From: Patescibacteria group bacterium
GTDB taxonomy: Bacteria > Patescibacteriota > Gracilibacteria > UBA1369 > JAHJTR01
DNA length: 7,923 nucleotides
Direction: 5' to 3'
NCBI GenBank assembly: GCA_018829865.1
Contig: JAHJTR010000209.1
Coordinates: 1-7,923, forward strand
How positions within the stretch are numbered: position 1 is the stretch's first letter; the number at the start of each line of letters is the position of its first letter. A model generated the notes under the pieces. It was not told the DNA's origin. It saw only the letters and a program-made list of their open reading frames with translations, and made no database searches. A program made the position numbers and the translations under genes. Below, in pieces: positions 1 through 6,335 of the stretch.

Positions 1-141
1 GCGGCGCGTATGGGGACTCTGTGCAAACCCAAAGGAAAGAAGGGCGGGAAGGCAAAAATTCCTCCCCCAGACCCCCTCCTTTTTGCCTTCCCTCCTAAAA
101 GAGACCCGATGAAAACCAAGCAGGCTACATTTTTTGGGGCA
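1..141. repeat. Left arm of a perfect 141-bp inverted repeat at the window edges
   Basis: Bases 1-141 are the exact reverse complement of 7783-7923. Identity breaks at position 142 (A here, where the other arm would require G). Read outward from the inside, the repeat begins TGCCCCAAAAAATGTAGCC, which could be the tip of an insertion element. The arm contains an internal 13-bp stem and a C-rich mirror repeat, annotated separately. I see no gene contained in it. The repeat may extend beyond the window, because identity runs up to the first base, so 141 bp is a minimum length. Candidates are the terminal inverted repeat of a transposon or linear element, or inverted copies of a dispersed repeat on both sides of the operon. 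Confidence 0.97.
46..92. repeat. Stem-loop with polypyrimidine mirror repeat inside the left arm
   Basis: Positions 46-58 (GGGAAGGCAAAAA) are perfectly complementary to 80-92 (TTTTTGCCTTCCC), giving a 13-bp stem. Positions 59-81 form a perfect mirror repeat around G70: C-runs at 64-68 and 72-76, flanked by CCT and TCC. The complementary strand has G runs of 2, 5, 5 and 2, so a two-layer G-quadruplex, an i-motif on the C strand or an intramolecular triplex is possible. The base pattern is certain. Any structural or functional role, such as transposase binding, replication or termination, is inference. Confidence 0.75.
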
Positions 142-203
142 AAATCAGAGTAGGTAAAATGGATACAAAAAATTAGATTTCACGCTATGCAGGTACAACA
201 TTA

Positions 204-217
204 TTGACAAATGTCAA
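204..217. promoter_or_regulatory. Palindrome overlapping the -35 box (possible operator)
   Basis: TTGACA-AA-TGTCAA is a perfect 6-bp inverted repeat with a 2-bp spacer, and its left half is the -35 hexamer itself. A dimeric regulator bound here would block RNA polymerase. Two DNA-binding proteins are encoded in the window (the zinc-ribbon/HTH protein at 430 and the XRE protein at 7675), and either could be the ligand. The half-site does not match the palindrome at the XRE promoter. A chance palindrome is possible. Confidence 0.4.
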
Positions 218-231
218 ACCATCGCTATACT
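204..231 (+). promoter_or_regulatory. Sigma70-type promoter of the operon
   Basis: The -35 box TTGACA (204-209) is a perfect consensus match. The -10 box TATACT (226-231) differs at one position, and the spacer is 16 bp. The start of transcription would fall near 238, about 25 bases before the leader-peptide ATG. No other comparably good promoter was noticed between here and the first structural gene, and the genes downstream are tightly packed. This promoter probably drives the whole set from the leader to the leuB-like gene. Confidence 0.8.
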
Positions 232-261
232 GCTTACAGCTAAGTAAATTTTAACTTAAAC

Positions 262-345
262 ATGAACAATACTGTCTTAGAACAATTTCGCTTTATAATG
301 ATGATGAGCCCCACGGACCTCGTGGTGAGCTCTTCTAACACTTGA
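262..345 (+). CDS. Attenuator leader peptide (28 codons)
   Basis: An ATG at 262 opens a 28-codon frame ending at TGA 343-345. It begins MNNTVLEQFRFI, continues with three consecutive ATG codons (298-306), then SPTDLVVSSSNT. It lies directly after a strong promoter and runs through the first arm of a switchable hairpin, and its stop falls in the loop between the alternative pairings, as in amino-acid leader peptides. RFI followed by a homopolymeric codon run recalls the enterobacterial leuL peptide, where RFI-G is followed by four Leu codons. Here the run is Met, and only one Leu and two Val codons come later. No Shine-Dalgarno is visible, and initiation at one of the tandem ATGs (298, 301 or 304) cannot be excluded; that would make a 13-15-residue peptide. 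Confidence 0.65.
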   Translation: MNNTVLEQFRFIMMMSPTDLVVSSSNT

Positions 346-404
346 GAATAGAAAAGAAGAATTAACACTCACATATCCACGAAGTTCGTAAGAATCTCGT
401 GGAT
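306..404 (+). promoter_or_regulatory. Transcription attenuator (mutually exclusive hairpins)
   Basis: Three pairings compete. (1) A pause or protector hairpin: CCACG 311-315 with CGTGG 321-325, extended by GAGC 306-309 with GCTC 329-332. (2) An antiterminator: TCGTGG 320-325 with CCACGA 377-382, continuing as GTGAG 325-329 with CTCAC 368-372 (the two helices share G325), then TCTTCT 331-336 with AGAAGA 355-360. (3) The terminator stem 375-382 with 397-404. The antiterminator uses one arm of each of the other two, so they cannot coexist. A ribosome stalled on the Met codons (298-306) would cover 311-315 and favour the antiterminator. A ribosome reaching the stop would allow termination. The pairings are read directly; the regulatory behaviour is inference from classical trp/leu attenuation. 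Confidence 0.75.
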
Positions 405-410
405 TTTTTT
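375..410 (+). terminator. Intrinsic terminator of the attenuator
   Basis: The perfect 8-bp stem ATCCACGA/TCGTGGAT (375-382 with 397-404) is followed by a run of seven T (404-410). Inside the loop, 384-387 can pair with 392-395 (one G-U) around a GTAA tetraloop, lengthening the hairpin after one A-C mismatch. It sits between the leader peptide and the first structural gene, so it would cut the operon transcript short unless the antiterminator forms. Confidence 0.85.
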
Positions 411-429
411 ATGCATAAATTTTATCGCA

Positions 430-723
430 ATGAATGAATCCCCTTTACAACAAGGCTGTCCAAATAAATTCTGTGTTAATCACGGGAAATATAATGACGA
501 AGCAGTAGCAACACATGACAAAAAACACAAGCGCCTGCGTTGTAGATCATGTGGGAAAACTTGGGTTGCTCACTATAAATCTTTTTATTATGGCTTAAGG
601 ACTCCAGTGCCAAAAATACAACGAGCTTTTGAATTACTCGACCGAGGTTTTTCTATCCGACGTGTTGCTGATTTTGTGGGAGTTAGTTCTAGCACGATTA
701 TGCGATGGAAAAATAAATCATGA
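430..723 (+). CDS. InsA-like zinc-ribbon/HTH DNA-binding protein, no DDE partner
   Basis: This 97-residue protein has two cysteine pairs, C10/C15 and C38/C41 (the second in a CRSCGKTW context), which form a probable zinc ribbon. A YGLRTP stretch (54-59) follows, then a helix-turn-helix around 73-93 (GFSIRRVADFVGVSSSTIMRW). Architecture and length match InsA of IS1-type elements (about 91 residues), which binds the element ends and represses transposition. In IS1 the catalytic InsB frame follows, but here the next gene (22 bp downstream) is unrelated and no DDE domain exists in the window. It is either a transposase remnant that kept its reading frame or a domesticated regulator. Its place as first gene after the attenuator favours a regulatory role for the operon, but this is inference. 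An unrelated 9-codon frame (411-437) overlaps its start. Confidence 0.7.
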   Translation: MNESPLQQGCPNKFCVNHGKYNDEAVATHDKKHKRLRCRSCGKTWVAHYKSFYYGLRTPVPKIQRAFELLDRGFSIRRVADFVGVSSSTIMRWKNKS

Positions 724-745
724 ACAATTTTTATTTTAATTTTAA

Positions 746-1741
746 ATGATGTCACCTCTTGATAAATATTTAAGGACAGTAGAAGAAAATTCGCGACCCT
801 TAAGCGTCTTGTTTCCGGATGAGTTGAAAACCGTTTTAGCTGAAATGGGTAATTTTCATAAAAGGATAGATGCCATAAATGGCCAGTTACCAACTATCGC
901 AGATAGCCTTAGAGGTCAAGCACTTAGATTGGAGCTACAGTTATCAAGACGGATCAAAGCAGAACAAAGACGGTTACAACAAAGACTTACCAGTGTCGGA
1001 ACTCCTATTTCAGTCTGGCCTGTTTATGATGCAATTAAAGCCATTCGTGAATTATTAAGTGACTCGCCAGATTTCCTTCAAACGCAATGGGAACGAGTAG
1101 AGCTTCTTCATTCTCAGGAATTAGCCATCGCTTTAGCTAGGATTTTGAAACCATATATCGAAACTACATTAGATGACCTTAAAACCGTAGAATTGACTGA
1201 AATAGGATCTAAAACAGGTGATTTACTTACTCGGCTTGCAGGGGAGCTACAACAAGAATGCGGAAAAGATGTTCAAGCAAATGGTTATGATCTTGAACCA
1301 CGCAGACCTCTTTTTGAGAGACACTTTGGGCTTGCGGATGTATCTCCAGAAAATTTAGTGCACGTAGAGGGAGCCGACTTGCTTGAATTGAGAGATTCTA
1401 ACATACGCCCACCAGATATTTTGTTGCTTTCCAATATTCTTCATAAGCTTCCGCCTGAGTTACACACGCGCACTTTACAAGAAGTGCATCAGTTCGTTGG
1501 TCCTGATGGAATTGTGGTACTCAATAATCCTCACTATAGCCACAGAGACGGTACAGCTCATCTCAAAACTCTGTATCAAGCTGGTGACCATAGTGAACAT
1601 CCCGAAGCAATCCGACCGAATGAGGGATGGGAAACAATAGCCCGGAGAGCTGGTTTCCAGATTTTGGGAAGACATTTTATCGGTCCAGAAACTGGTTTTT
1701 TGGATGACTTTCAACACAGCGTACTAATTTTACAATCATAA
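746..1741 (+). CDS. Probable SAM-dependent class I methyltransferase with helical N-terminal domain
   Basis: The protein has 331 residues. The N-terminal half (about 1-145) is helical and charged, with a likely coiled coil at about 55-82 (RLELQLSRRIKAEQRRLQQR). The C-terminal half fits a Rossmann methyltransferase: a motif-I-like strand and glycine loop VELTEIGSKTGDLL (148-161), an acidic residue D182 at the end of the next strand (YDLEP), ADLLEL (210-215), the strand PPDILLLSNILHKLPPE (222-238), and a post-IV strand GIVVLNN (255-261) followed by an unusual PHYSHRDGT. Motif I (E-x-G-x-x-x-G) is acceptable but not canonical. The gene lies 22 bp after the InsA-like gene and 19 bp before the condensing-enzyme gene, so it is very likely co-transcribed with the pathway. 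The substrate is unknown; methylation of the pathway's oxoacid or amino acid is one possibility. I do not recognise a specific family. Confidence 0.6.
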   Translation: MMSPLDKYLRTVEENSRPLSVLFPDELKTVLAEMGNFHKRIDAINGQLPTIADSLRGQALRLELQLSRRIKAEQRRLQQRLTSVGTPISVWPVYDAIKAIRELLSDSPDFLQTQWERVELLHSQELAIALARILKPYIETTLDDLKTVELTEIGSKTGDLLTRLAGELQQECGKDVQANGYDLEPRRPLFERHFGLADVSPENLVHVEGADLLELRDSNIRPPDILLLSNILHKLPPELHTRTLQEVHQFVGPDGIVVLNNPHYSHRDGTAHLKTLYQAGDHSEHPEAIRPNEGWETIARRAGFQILGRHFIGPETGFLDDFQHSVLILQS

Positions 1742-1760
1742 TCTCTTTAATCTCATCATC

Positions 1761-3143
1761 ATGTCAGTAACATTACAAGAATCCCTGGAAAAACTAATTC
1801 AAAATCCAAAACAATTTACCGGCAACAAGAATTTTCCCAAAAAAATTCATATATACGACGAAACATTGCGTGATGGCGAACAAATGCCTGGTGTAGCTTT
1901 TAGCCCAGATCAAAAGGTCGAAATTGCTAAATTATTGAGCGAATTGGGTGTTGATGTTATTTTACCAGCCTTTATTGCTTCTTCTAAGTCTGATCAAGAA
2001 GCCTACAAAAAGATTCTTAAATCGCAACAAAGTGGGGGTATTCGCAAAGAGATTGAAATTATTACACTAGCTCGTGCAAATAAAAAAGACATTGATTTGG
2101 CAGCAAAAATCACACAAGAAACTGGCACAGATTTAGCACAAGTTGGTATTCTAATCCTCTCTACCACTTCTGATCTTCATCTCAAGTACAAACTCGGAAA
2201 AATACTTCTAAAGTATAAAGGCAAACCCATTCAAGAATGGCTTAAGACTCCTGTCAGTTGGTATCGCAAAGCGAATATTGATTTTATCGTCGAGCATATT
2301 GCTTATGCCAAGAAATTGGGATTCGGCTCAATTGAATTTGCTGCTGAAGACGCCTCTCGCGGTCGTCGTGATTACCTCATTCAGTGGGCAAAAGCCTGCC
2401 AGCAAGCTGGTGGCACACGACTTTGCTTTTCAGACACCTGCGGGGTGTTTACCCCAGATGCAGTCGATTACTATTTCAAGAAACTCATCCGTGAGTTGCC
2501 TTATCTTTCGATCACAGCTCATTTTCATAACGATTTTGGGTTAGCGGCTATCAACACAGTGCAAGCCTTGAGTCACGGGGTAACTCATGCCAGTATTACA
2601 GCTTGTGGCCTTGGAGAACGAGCAGGAAATGGCTCTATTCATCAAATCGTTATGATCTTAAAGGAGCTTTATGGCATCGATCTCCCCAATTTCCGCTATG
2701 AAAAATTATGGGAGCTAAGAAAGTTGATTGAACAATATTCAGGCATCCCAATTCAGCCACACGAACCAATTATTGGGAACCATGTTTTTTCTCACGAATC
2801 CGGAATTCATACCGCCGGAATCAACATTCATCCAGCTATTTATCAATTCCTTGATGAAAAAATAGTGGGAGGCAAGCATGCTTTTGTGTACGGAAAGCAT
2901 AGTGGCAAGGCGGCTATTTTACATATTTTAGAAAAAAATCCAATCCTAGCAAAAAAGTATAAAAACCAATTAAATGATCATTTAATTAATAAGACTCTCT
3001 CCGAAATCAAAAATGCTAGGGAATCAAAAATAGTGGAAGAAGGTCATCGTGATTTTATTGATAGTTACTACGATCACTTAAATTATCTAGGCATATCAGA
3101 AGCAGAAGTCTTAGATATCCTTTTACTTAATCTCAATCACTAA
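1761..3143 (+). CDS. 2-isopropylmalate/homocitrate-synthase-family condensing enzyme (leuA-like)
   Basis: This is a 460-residue DRE-TIM metallolyase that condenses acetyl-CoA with a 2-oxoacid. The catalytic Arg37-Asp38 lie in ETLRDGEQMPGV. The metal ligands are D38, H254 and H256 (HFHNDFG), with N290 in GLGERAGN, and the C-terminal subdomain carries HESGIH (345-350) and GKHSGKAAI (378-386). It ends about 75 residues after that motif, so the roughly 130-residue allosteric LeuA domain is absent and feedback inhibition by leucine is not expected. The segment 222-228 reads CFSDTCG where typical isopropylmalate synthases have NIPDTVG. The S-D-T form is closer to homocitrate-synthase/NifV-type enzymes. 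The acceptor oxoacid is therefore uncertain. There is no Shine-Dalgarno upstream; the start follows a pyrimidine-rich stretch (ATCTCATCATC). The family is certain, leucine specificity is not. Confidence 0.9.
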   Translation: MSVTLQESLEKLIQNPKQFTGNKNFPKKIHIYDETLRDGEQMPGVAFSPDQKVEIAKLLSELGVDVILPAFIASSKSDQEAYKKILKSQQSGGIRKEIEIITLARANKKDIDLAAKITQETGTDLAQVGILILSTTSDLHLKYKLGKILLKYKGKPIQEWLKTPVSWYRKANIDFIVEHIAYAKKLGFGSIEFAAEDASRGRRDYLIQWAKACQQAGGTRLCFSDTCGVFTPDAVDYYFKKLIRELPYLSITAHFHNDFGLAAINTVQALSHGVTHASITACGLGERAGNGSIHQIVMILKELYGIDLPNFRYEKLWELRKLIEQYSGIPIQPHEPIIGNHVFSHESGIHTAGINIHPAIYQFLDEKIVGGKHAFVYGKHSGKAAILHILEKNPILAKKYKNQLNDHLINKTLSEIKNARESKIVEEGHRDFIDSYYDHLNYLGISEAEVLDILLLNLNH

Positions 3144-3154
3144 TTTTTTATCTC

Positions 3155-4333
3155 ATGGCAACTCAATTTCAACTTTCCAAAAATAGCAAAGGCATTAAAC
3201 CCACAGTAATGACAAATATATTGAAATGGGTGGTTCAAAAAGGCATTATTTCCTTTGCTGGGGGGATGCCCGATCCAAGCTTATTTCCTTTACAGGAAAT
3301 TACTAAAGCATCACAAAAAATCGCCAAGGAAACAGGCCCAATTGCATTACAATACGCGCCAGCCCAAGGGCACTTGGGTCTCAAAGAGTATTTCGCTGAT
3401 TATTTTCGAGAAAGAGGAATTAAGGTATCTCCAGATGATCTAGTTCCCATTTCAGGTGTCCAACAAGGCATTCATTTAACCTGTGAACTCTTTCTAAATA
3501 CAGGTAATTCGATACTAATTACAGCACCTACATATTTTGGGGCCTTACAAACCTTTGACGCTTTCTTGGTAAATTACTTAAGTATTCCACTTACTGAAAA
3601 GGGCATTGATTTGAAGCAGCTGGAGCATATTTTCAAAACAAAGAAGCCCAAATTCTTTTATGTAATTCCTAATTTTCAAAACCCTTCGGGGATTACCATT
3701 CCTGAGTCACAACGACCAGAAATTGTTCGATTAGCAAAACAATATAAAATCCCTATTATTGAAGATGATGTTTTTGGTGATCTTTATTTTGATAAGCCTA
3801 TTCGACCTTTAAAATCATACGATCCTGAGCAGGTTGTTTACCTCACTAGCTTTTCCAAGACTATTTCTTCTGGTTTCCGCTTAGGATTTGCAGTACCACC
3901 GAAAAAGTTAACCCAAAAATATATTTTAGCCAAACAATTAAATGATGTTGGTTCTAGCACTTACGCTCAATATATAATCCATGAAATTTGCAATAATGGT
4001 ACTTTTAAATCACTGTTAGTGAAATTGAGGAAAGAATATAAAAAACGTAGAAATGCACTCTTGAAATCATTAAACAACTATTGCTATGATTTTTGCCATT
4101 GGACTAACCCCCAAGGAGGAATGTTTCTGTGGGTCTATTTAGATAAAAAAATAGATGCAGAGTCACTGCTAACAGTTTGTGCGAAGCAAGGCTTGGTCTT
4201 TTTGCCTGGATCAGCTTTTTTCCCGCATGGAGATGGAGGCAAAAATGAGCTTAGGCTCAGTTTTTCTAATTTGTCGCCTGATAAAATTGAAAAAGGCATC
4301 CAATTATTCTCAAAAATTGCCAACTCTTTATGA
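3155..4333 (+). CDS. PLP-dependent aminotransferase, LysN/KAT-II (class I) type
   Basis: The protein has 392 residues and fold-type I. The N-terminal ISFAGGMPDPSLFP (31-45) is the hallmark of the LysN/Aro8-like group. Other sites are NFQNPSG (173-179), the PLP-pyridine aspartate in IIEDDVFGDLYF (201-212, probably D205), the Schiff-base lysine K235 in TSFSK, R242 for the phosphate and R367 (ELRLSF) for the substrate carboxylate. The usual DDxY tyrosine near O3' is Phe207. By alignment from memory, Thermus LysN Arg23, which binds the distal carboxylate of 2-oxoadipate, corresponds to Thr20, so a neutral or hydrophobic oxoacid is more likely than oxoadipate. The gene starts 11 bp after the condensing enzyme, and its stop overlaps the next start as ATGA. 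It likely performs the final amination, or the initial deamination, of the chain-elongation cycle. Confidence 0.87.
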   Translation: MATQFQLSKNSKGIKPTVMTNILKWVVQKGIISFAGGMPDPSLFPLQEITKASQKIAKETGPIALQYAPAQGHLGLKEYFADYFRERGIKVSPDDLVPISGVQQGIHLTCELFLNTGNSILITAPTYFGALQTFDAFLVNYLSIPLTEKGIDLKQLEHIFKTKKPKFFYVIPNFQNPSGITIPESQRPEIVRLAKQYKIPIIEDDVFGDLYFDKPIRPLKSYDPEQVVYLTSFSKTISSGFRLGFAVPPKKLTQKYILAKQLNDVGSSTYAQYIIHEICNNGTFKSLLVKLRKEYKKRRNALLKSLNNYCYDFCHWTNPQGGMFLWVYLDKKIDAESLLTVCAKQGLVFLPGSAFFPHGDGGKNELRLSFSNLSPDKIEKGIQLFSKIANSL

Positions 4334-5739
4334 CTAACAAAAAGCCGAAAAATATAATCGAAAAAATTTGGAACGCTCATGTCGTTCATGTTCAGGATGG
4401 TCATCCTGATATTTTTGCAATCGATTTACAGTTAATACATGAAGTTACTTCACCGCAGGCTTTTGATGAGCTCCGAAAACACGGGCAAAAATTTTACGCA
4501 CCCAATCGATGCATTGCTACCATAGATCACAATGTCTCGACTGAAGTTGATCGCATAAAAGGAGGAACCATCGCGAGTCGATTCCAAATGAAAAAGTTGC
4601 GTAATAATTGTAATGAGTTTGGTGTGAAACTATTTGATGTTGGATCCGGTAAACAGGGAATTATTCACGTCATTGGACCCGAGCTTGGTCTGACGCAGCC
4701 AGGCATGACAATTGTATGCGGTGATAGTCACACATCAACTCATGGAGCATTTGGAGCTATTGCCTTTGGGATTGGGTCAACAGAAGTGAGTCATGTAATG
4801 GCAACGGGTTGTCTCCTTCAAAAAAAGCCTAAAACCATGCGAGTCCATTTTGTTGGCTCTCGAGGCAAAGGAATCACTGCCAAGGATTTAATTTTAAAAT
4901 TGATTCAAGTGATTGGAATTGCAGGGGCTACAGGATTTATTTTGGAATATACAGGTAAGGTAATACGCAATTTAAACATGGAGGAGCGTATGACTATTTG
5001 TAATATGAGCATTGAATGTGGTGCACGAGCAGGTTTAATTGCTCCCGATGAAACAACATTTGAATATATTAGGAGTCGTCCTGGTGCACCTGAAGGAAAA
5101 TATTGGTCTAAGGCAGTTAAGCATTGGCGTTCTCTTGTGAGTGATGAAGGTGCTGATTTTGATCAAGAAGTAGAAATTGATATTTCAAACATGACGCCAC
5201 TTGTAACATGGGGAATAAACCCTGCATTGTCAGTTGAGATTGATGAAAATATTCCCAAATTAACAAAATTGGTAGCAAATGAGTTAGATTTGGCGAAGAT
5301 AGCTTTTAAATATACGAAACTCAAGCCAGGTCAGTTAATGGATGGCGTTCCTATTGATTATGTATTTATTGGCTCTTGCACCAATGCTCGAATAACAGAT
5401 CTACGAGCTGCTGCAAAAATCATGAAAGGCAAAACAGTAGCAAATGGCGTAAAAGTTTATGTAGTACCAGGCTCTGAAACTGTGCGCGATCAATCCATAA
5501 AAGAGGGTCTAGACAAGGTATTTATTGAAGCTGGGGCAGATTTTCGCCAACCCGGTTGTAGTATGTGCCTTGCCATGAATGACGATAAAGTCCCCAAGGG
5601 CAAACGCTGTGCGAGCACGTCCAATCGTAATTTTATAGGCCGCCAGGGGCCTGGTTCAATCACTCACTTAATGAGCCCTATTATGGCGGCAGCGGCAGCT
5701 ATTGAGGGAAAAATTGTTGATGTTCGTAACTACCTTTAA
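4330..5739 (+). CDS. Isopropylmalate-isomerase-type dehydratase, large subunit (leuC-like)
   Basis: The protein has 469 residues, the usual LeuC length. [4Fe-4S] ligands are C350 (FIGSCTNAR), C410 and C413 (GCSMCLAMNDD). Conserved LeuC stretches include HEVTSPQAFDELR (37-49), ATIDHN (63-68), GDSHTSTHGAFGAIAFGIGS (131-150) and MSIECGARAGLIAPDET (226-242). With the downstream small subunit it would isomerise a 2-alkylmalate to the 3-alkylmalate via dehydration in the cytosol. Departures from common bacterial LeuC include IDLQ (31-34, usually IDxH) and ATGC (158-161, usually ATQT), both in otherwise well conserved active-site neighbourhoods. The start ATG overlaps the previous stop (ATGA), so translational coupling is likely. 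The symbol is withheld because the substrate may not be isopropylmalate. Confidence 0.92.
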   Translation: MTNKKPKNIIEKIWNAHVVHVQDGHPDIFAIDLQLIHEVTSPQAFDELRKHGQKFYAPNRCIATIDHNVSTEVDRIKGGTIASRFQMKKLRNNCNEFGVKLFDVGSGKQGIIHVIGPELGLTQPGMTIVCGDSHTSTHGAFGAIAFGIGSTEVSHVMATGCLLQKKPKTMRVHFVGSRGKGITAKDLILKLIQVIGIAGATGFILEYTGKVIRNLNMEERMTICNMSIECGARAGLIAPDETTFEYIRSRPGAPEGKYWSKAVKHWRSLVSDEGADFDQEVEIDISNMTPLVTWGINPALSVEIDENIPKLTKLVANELDLAKIAFKYTKLKPGQLMDGVPIDYVFIGSCTNARITDLRAAAKIMKGKTVANGVKVYVVPGSETVRDQSIKEGLDKVFIEAGADFRQPGCSMCLAMNDDKVPKGKRCASTSNRNFIGRQGPGSITHLMSPIMAAAAAIEGKIVDVRNYL

Positions 5740-5741
5740 CA

Positions 5742-6335
5742 ATGTTTAAAACCATTACTTCACAAATCGTTCCAATTCCACGCCGTGATATCGACACGGA
5801 TATGATTATCCCCGCTGAATTCTTAACCTGTACTGTAAAAACTGGCCTTGGTAAGTATTTGTTTGCTCATGTGCGTGAAAGCGAAAAAGATTTTGAGTTG
5901 ATGAATCGATTTAATAATTCCCAAATTATTGTCGCTCGTCAAAATTTTGGATGTGGAAGTTCTAGGGAGCATGCAGCATGGACTTTGTATGATTGGGGAA
6001 TTAGAGTAATTATTGCTCCAAGTTTTTCGGATATTTTCAAAAGCAATGCTACAAAAAATGGTGTTTTGCCAGTCATTCTTCCCGAAAAGGTAGTGGAATC
6101 GATATTAAATGATGCGATATACAGTGACAGCTATATTGTGAACGTTGATTTGCCTGATCAAAGGGTGCAACTTCCGACAGGTAACACGCATCGTTTTGAA
6201 ATTGATTCCTATCCAAAAACTCTTTTGCTAAAGGGCGCGGATGATCTAGATTATTTATTGTCCTATGCGAAAGAGATTCGTTTGTTTAACGAAAAACATG
6301 CTGGGGATATATTTTTTAATGTTGTTAATTTATGA
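5742..6335 (+). CDS. Isopropylmalate-isomerase-type dehydratase, small subunit (leuD-like)
   Basis: The protein has 197 residues, the normal LeuD length. It carries IDTDMIIPAEFL (17-28), the swivelling-domain signature FGCGSSREHA (69-78), and IAPSFSDIFKSNATKNGVLPV (91-111). The loop after IIPAEF, which shapes substrate choice in this family, reads LTCTVKTG (28-35) where common LeuD has LKxIxRxG, and the usual Gln of TDQIIPA is Met. These are modest changes, so isopropylmalate remains possible but is not assured. It starts 2 bp after the large subunit's stop, and its own stop overlaps the next ATG (ATGA), consistent with stoichiometric co-expression of the heterodimer. Confidence 0.92.
   Translation: MFKTITSQIVPIPRRDIDTDMIIPAEFLTCTVKTGLGKYLFAHVRESEKDFELMNRFNNSQIIVARQNFGCGSSREHAAWTLYDWGIRVIIAPSFSDIFKSNATKNGVLPVILPEKVVESILNDAIYSDSYIVNVDLPDQRVQLPTGNTHRFEIDSYPKTLLLKGADDLDYLLSYAKEIRLFNEKHAGDIFFNVVNL

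Noticed and set aside
411..437. Nine-codon frame (ATG CAT AAA ... TGA) overlapping the start of the InsA-like gene
   Set aside because: It is too short to support, starts directly at the terminator T-run and has no conservation data. It could in principle couple translation to the gene at 430.
588..893. Minus-strand frame of about 100 codons spanning the end of the InsA-like gene and start of the methyltransferase gene
   Set aside because: It is antisense to two better-supported genes, has no domain, and its composition looks like translated non-coding sequence.
4135..4404. Minus-strand frame of 89 codons opposite the aminotransferase/leuC-like junction
   Set aside because: It is a shadow of strongly conserved genes on the plus strand.
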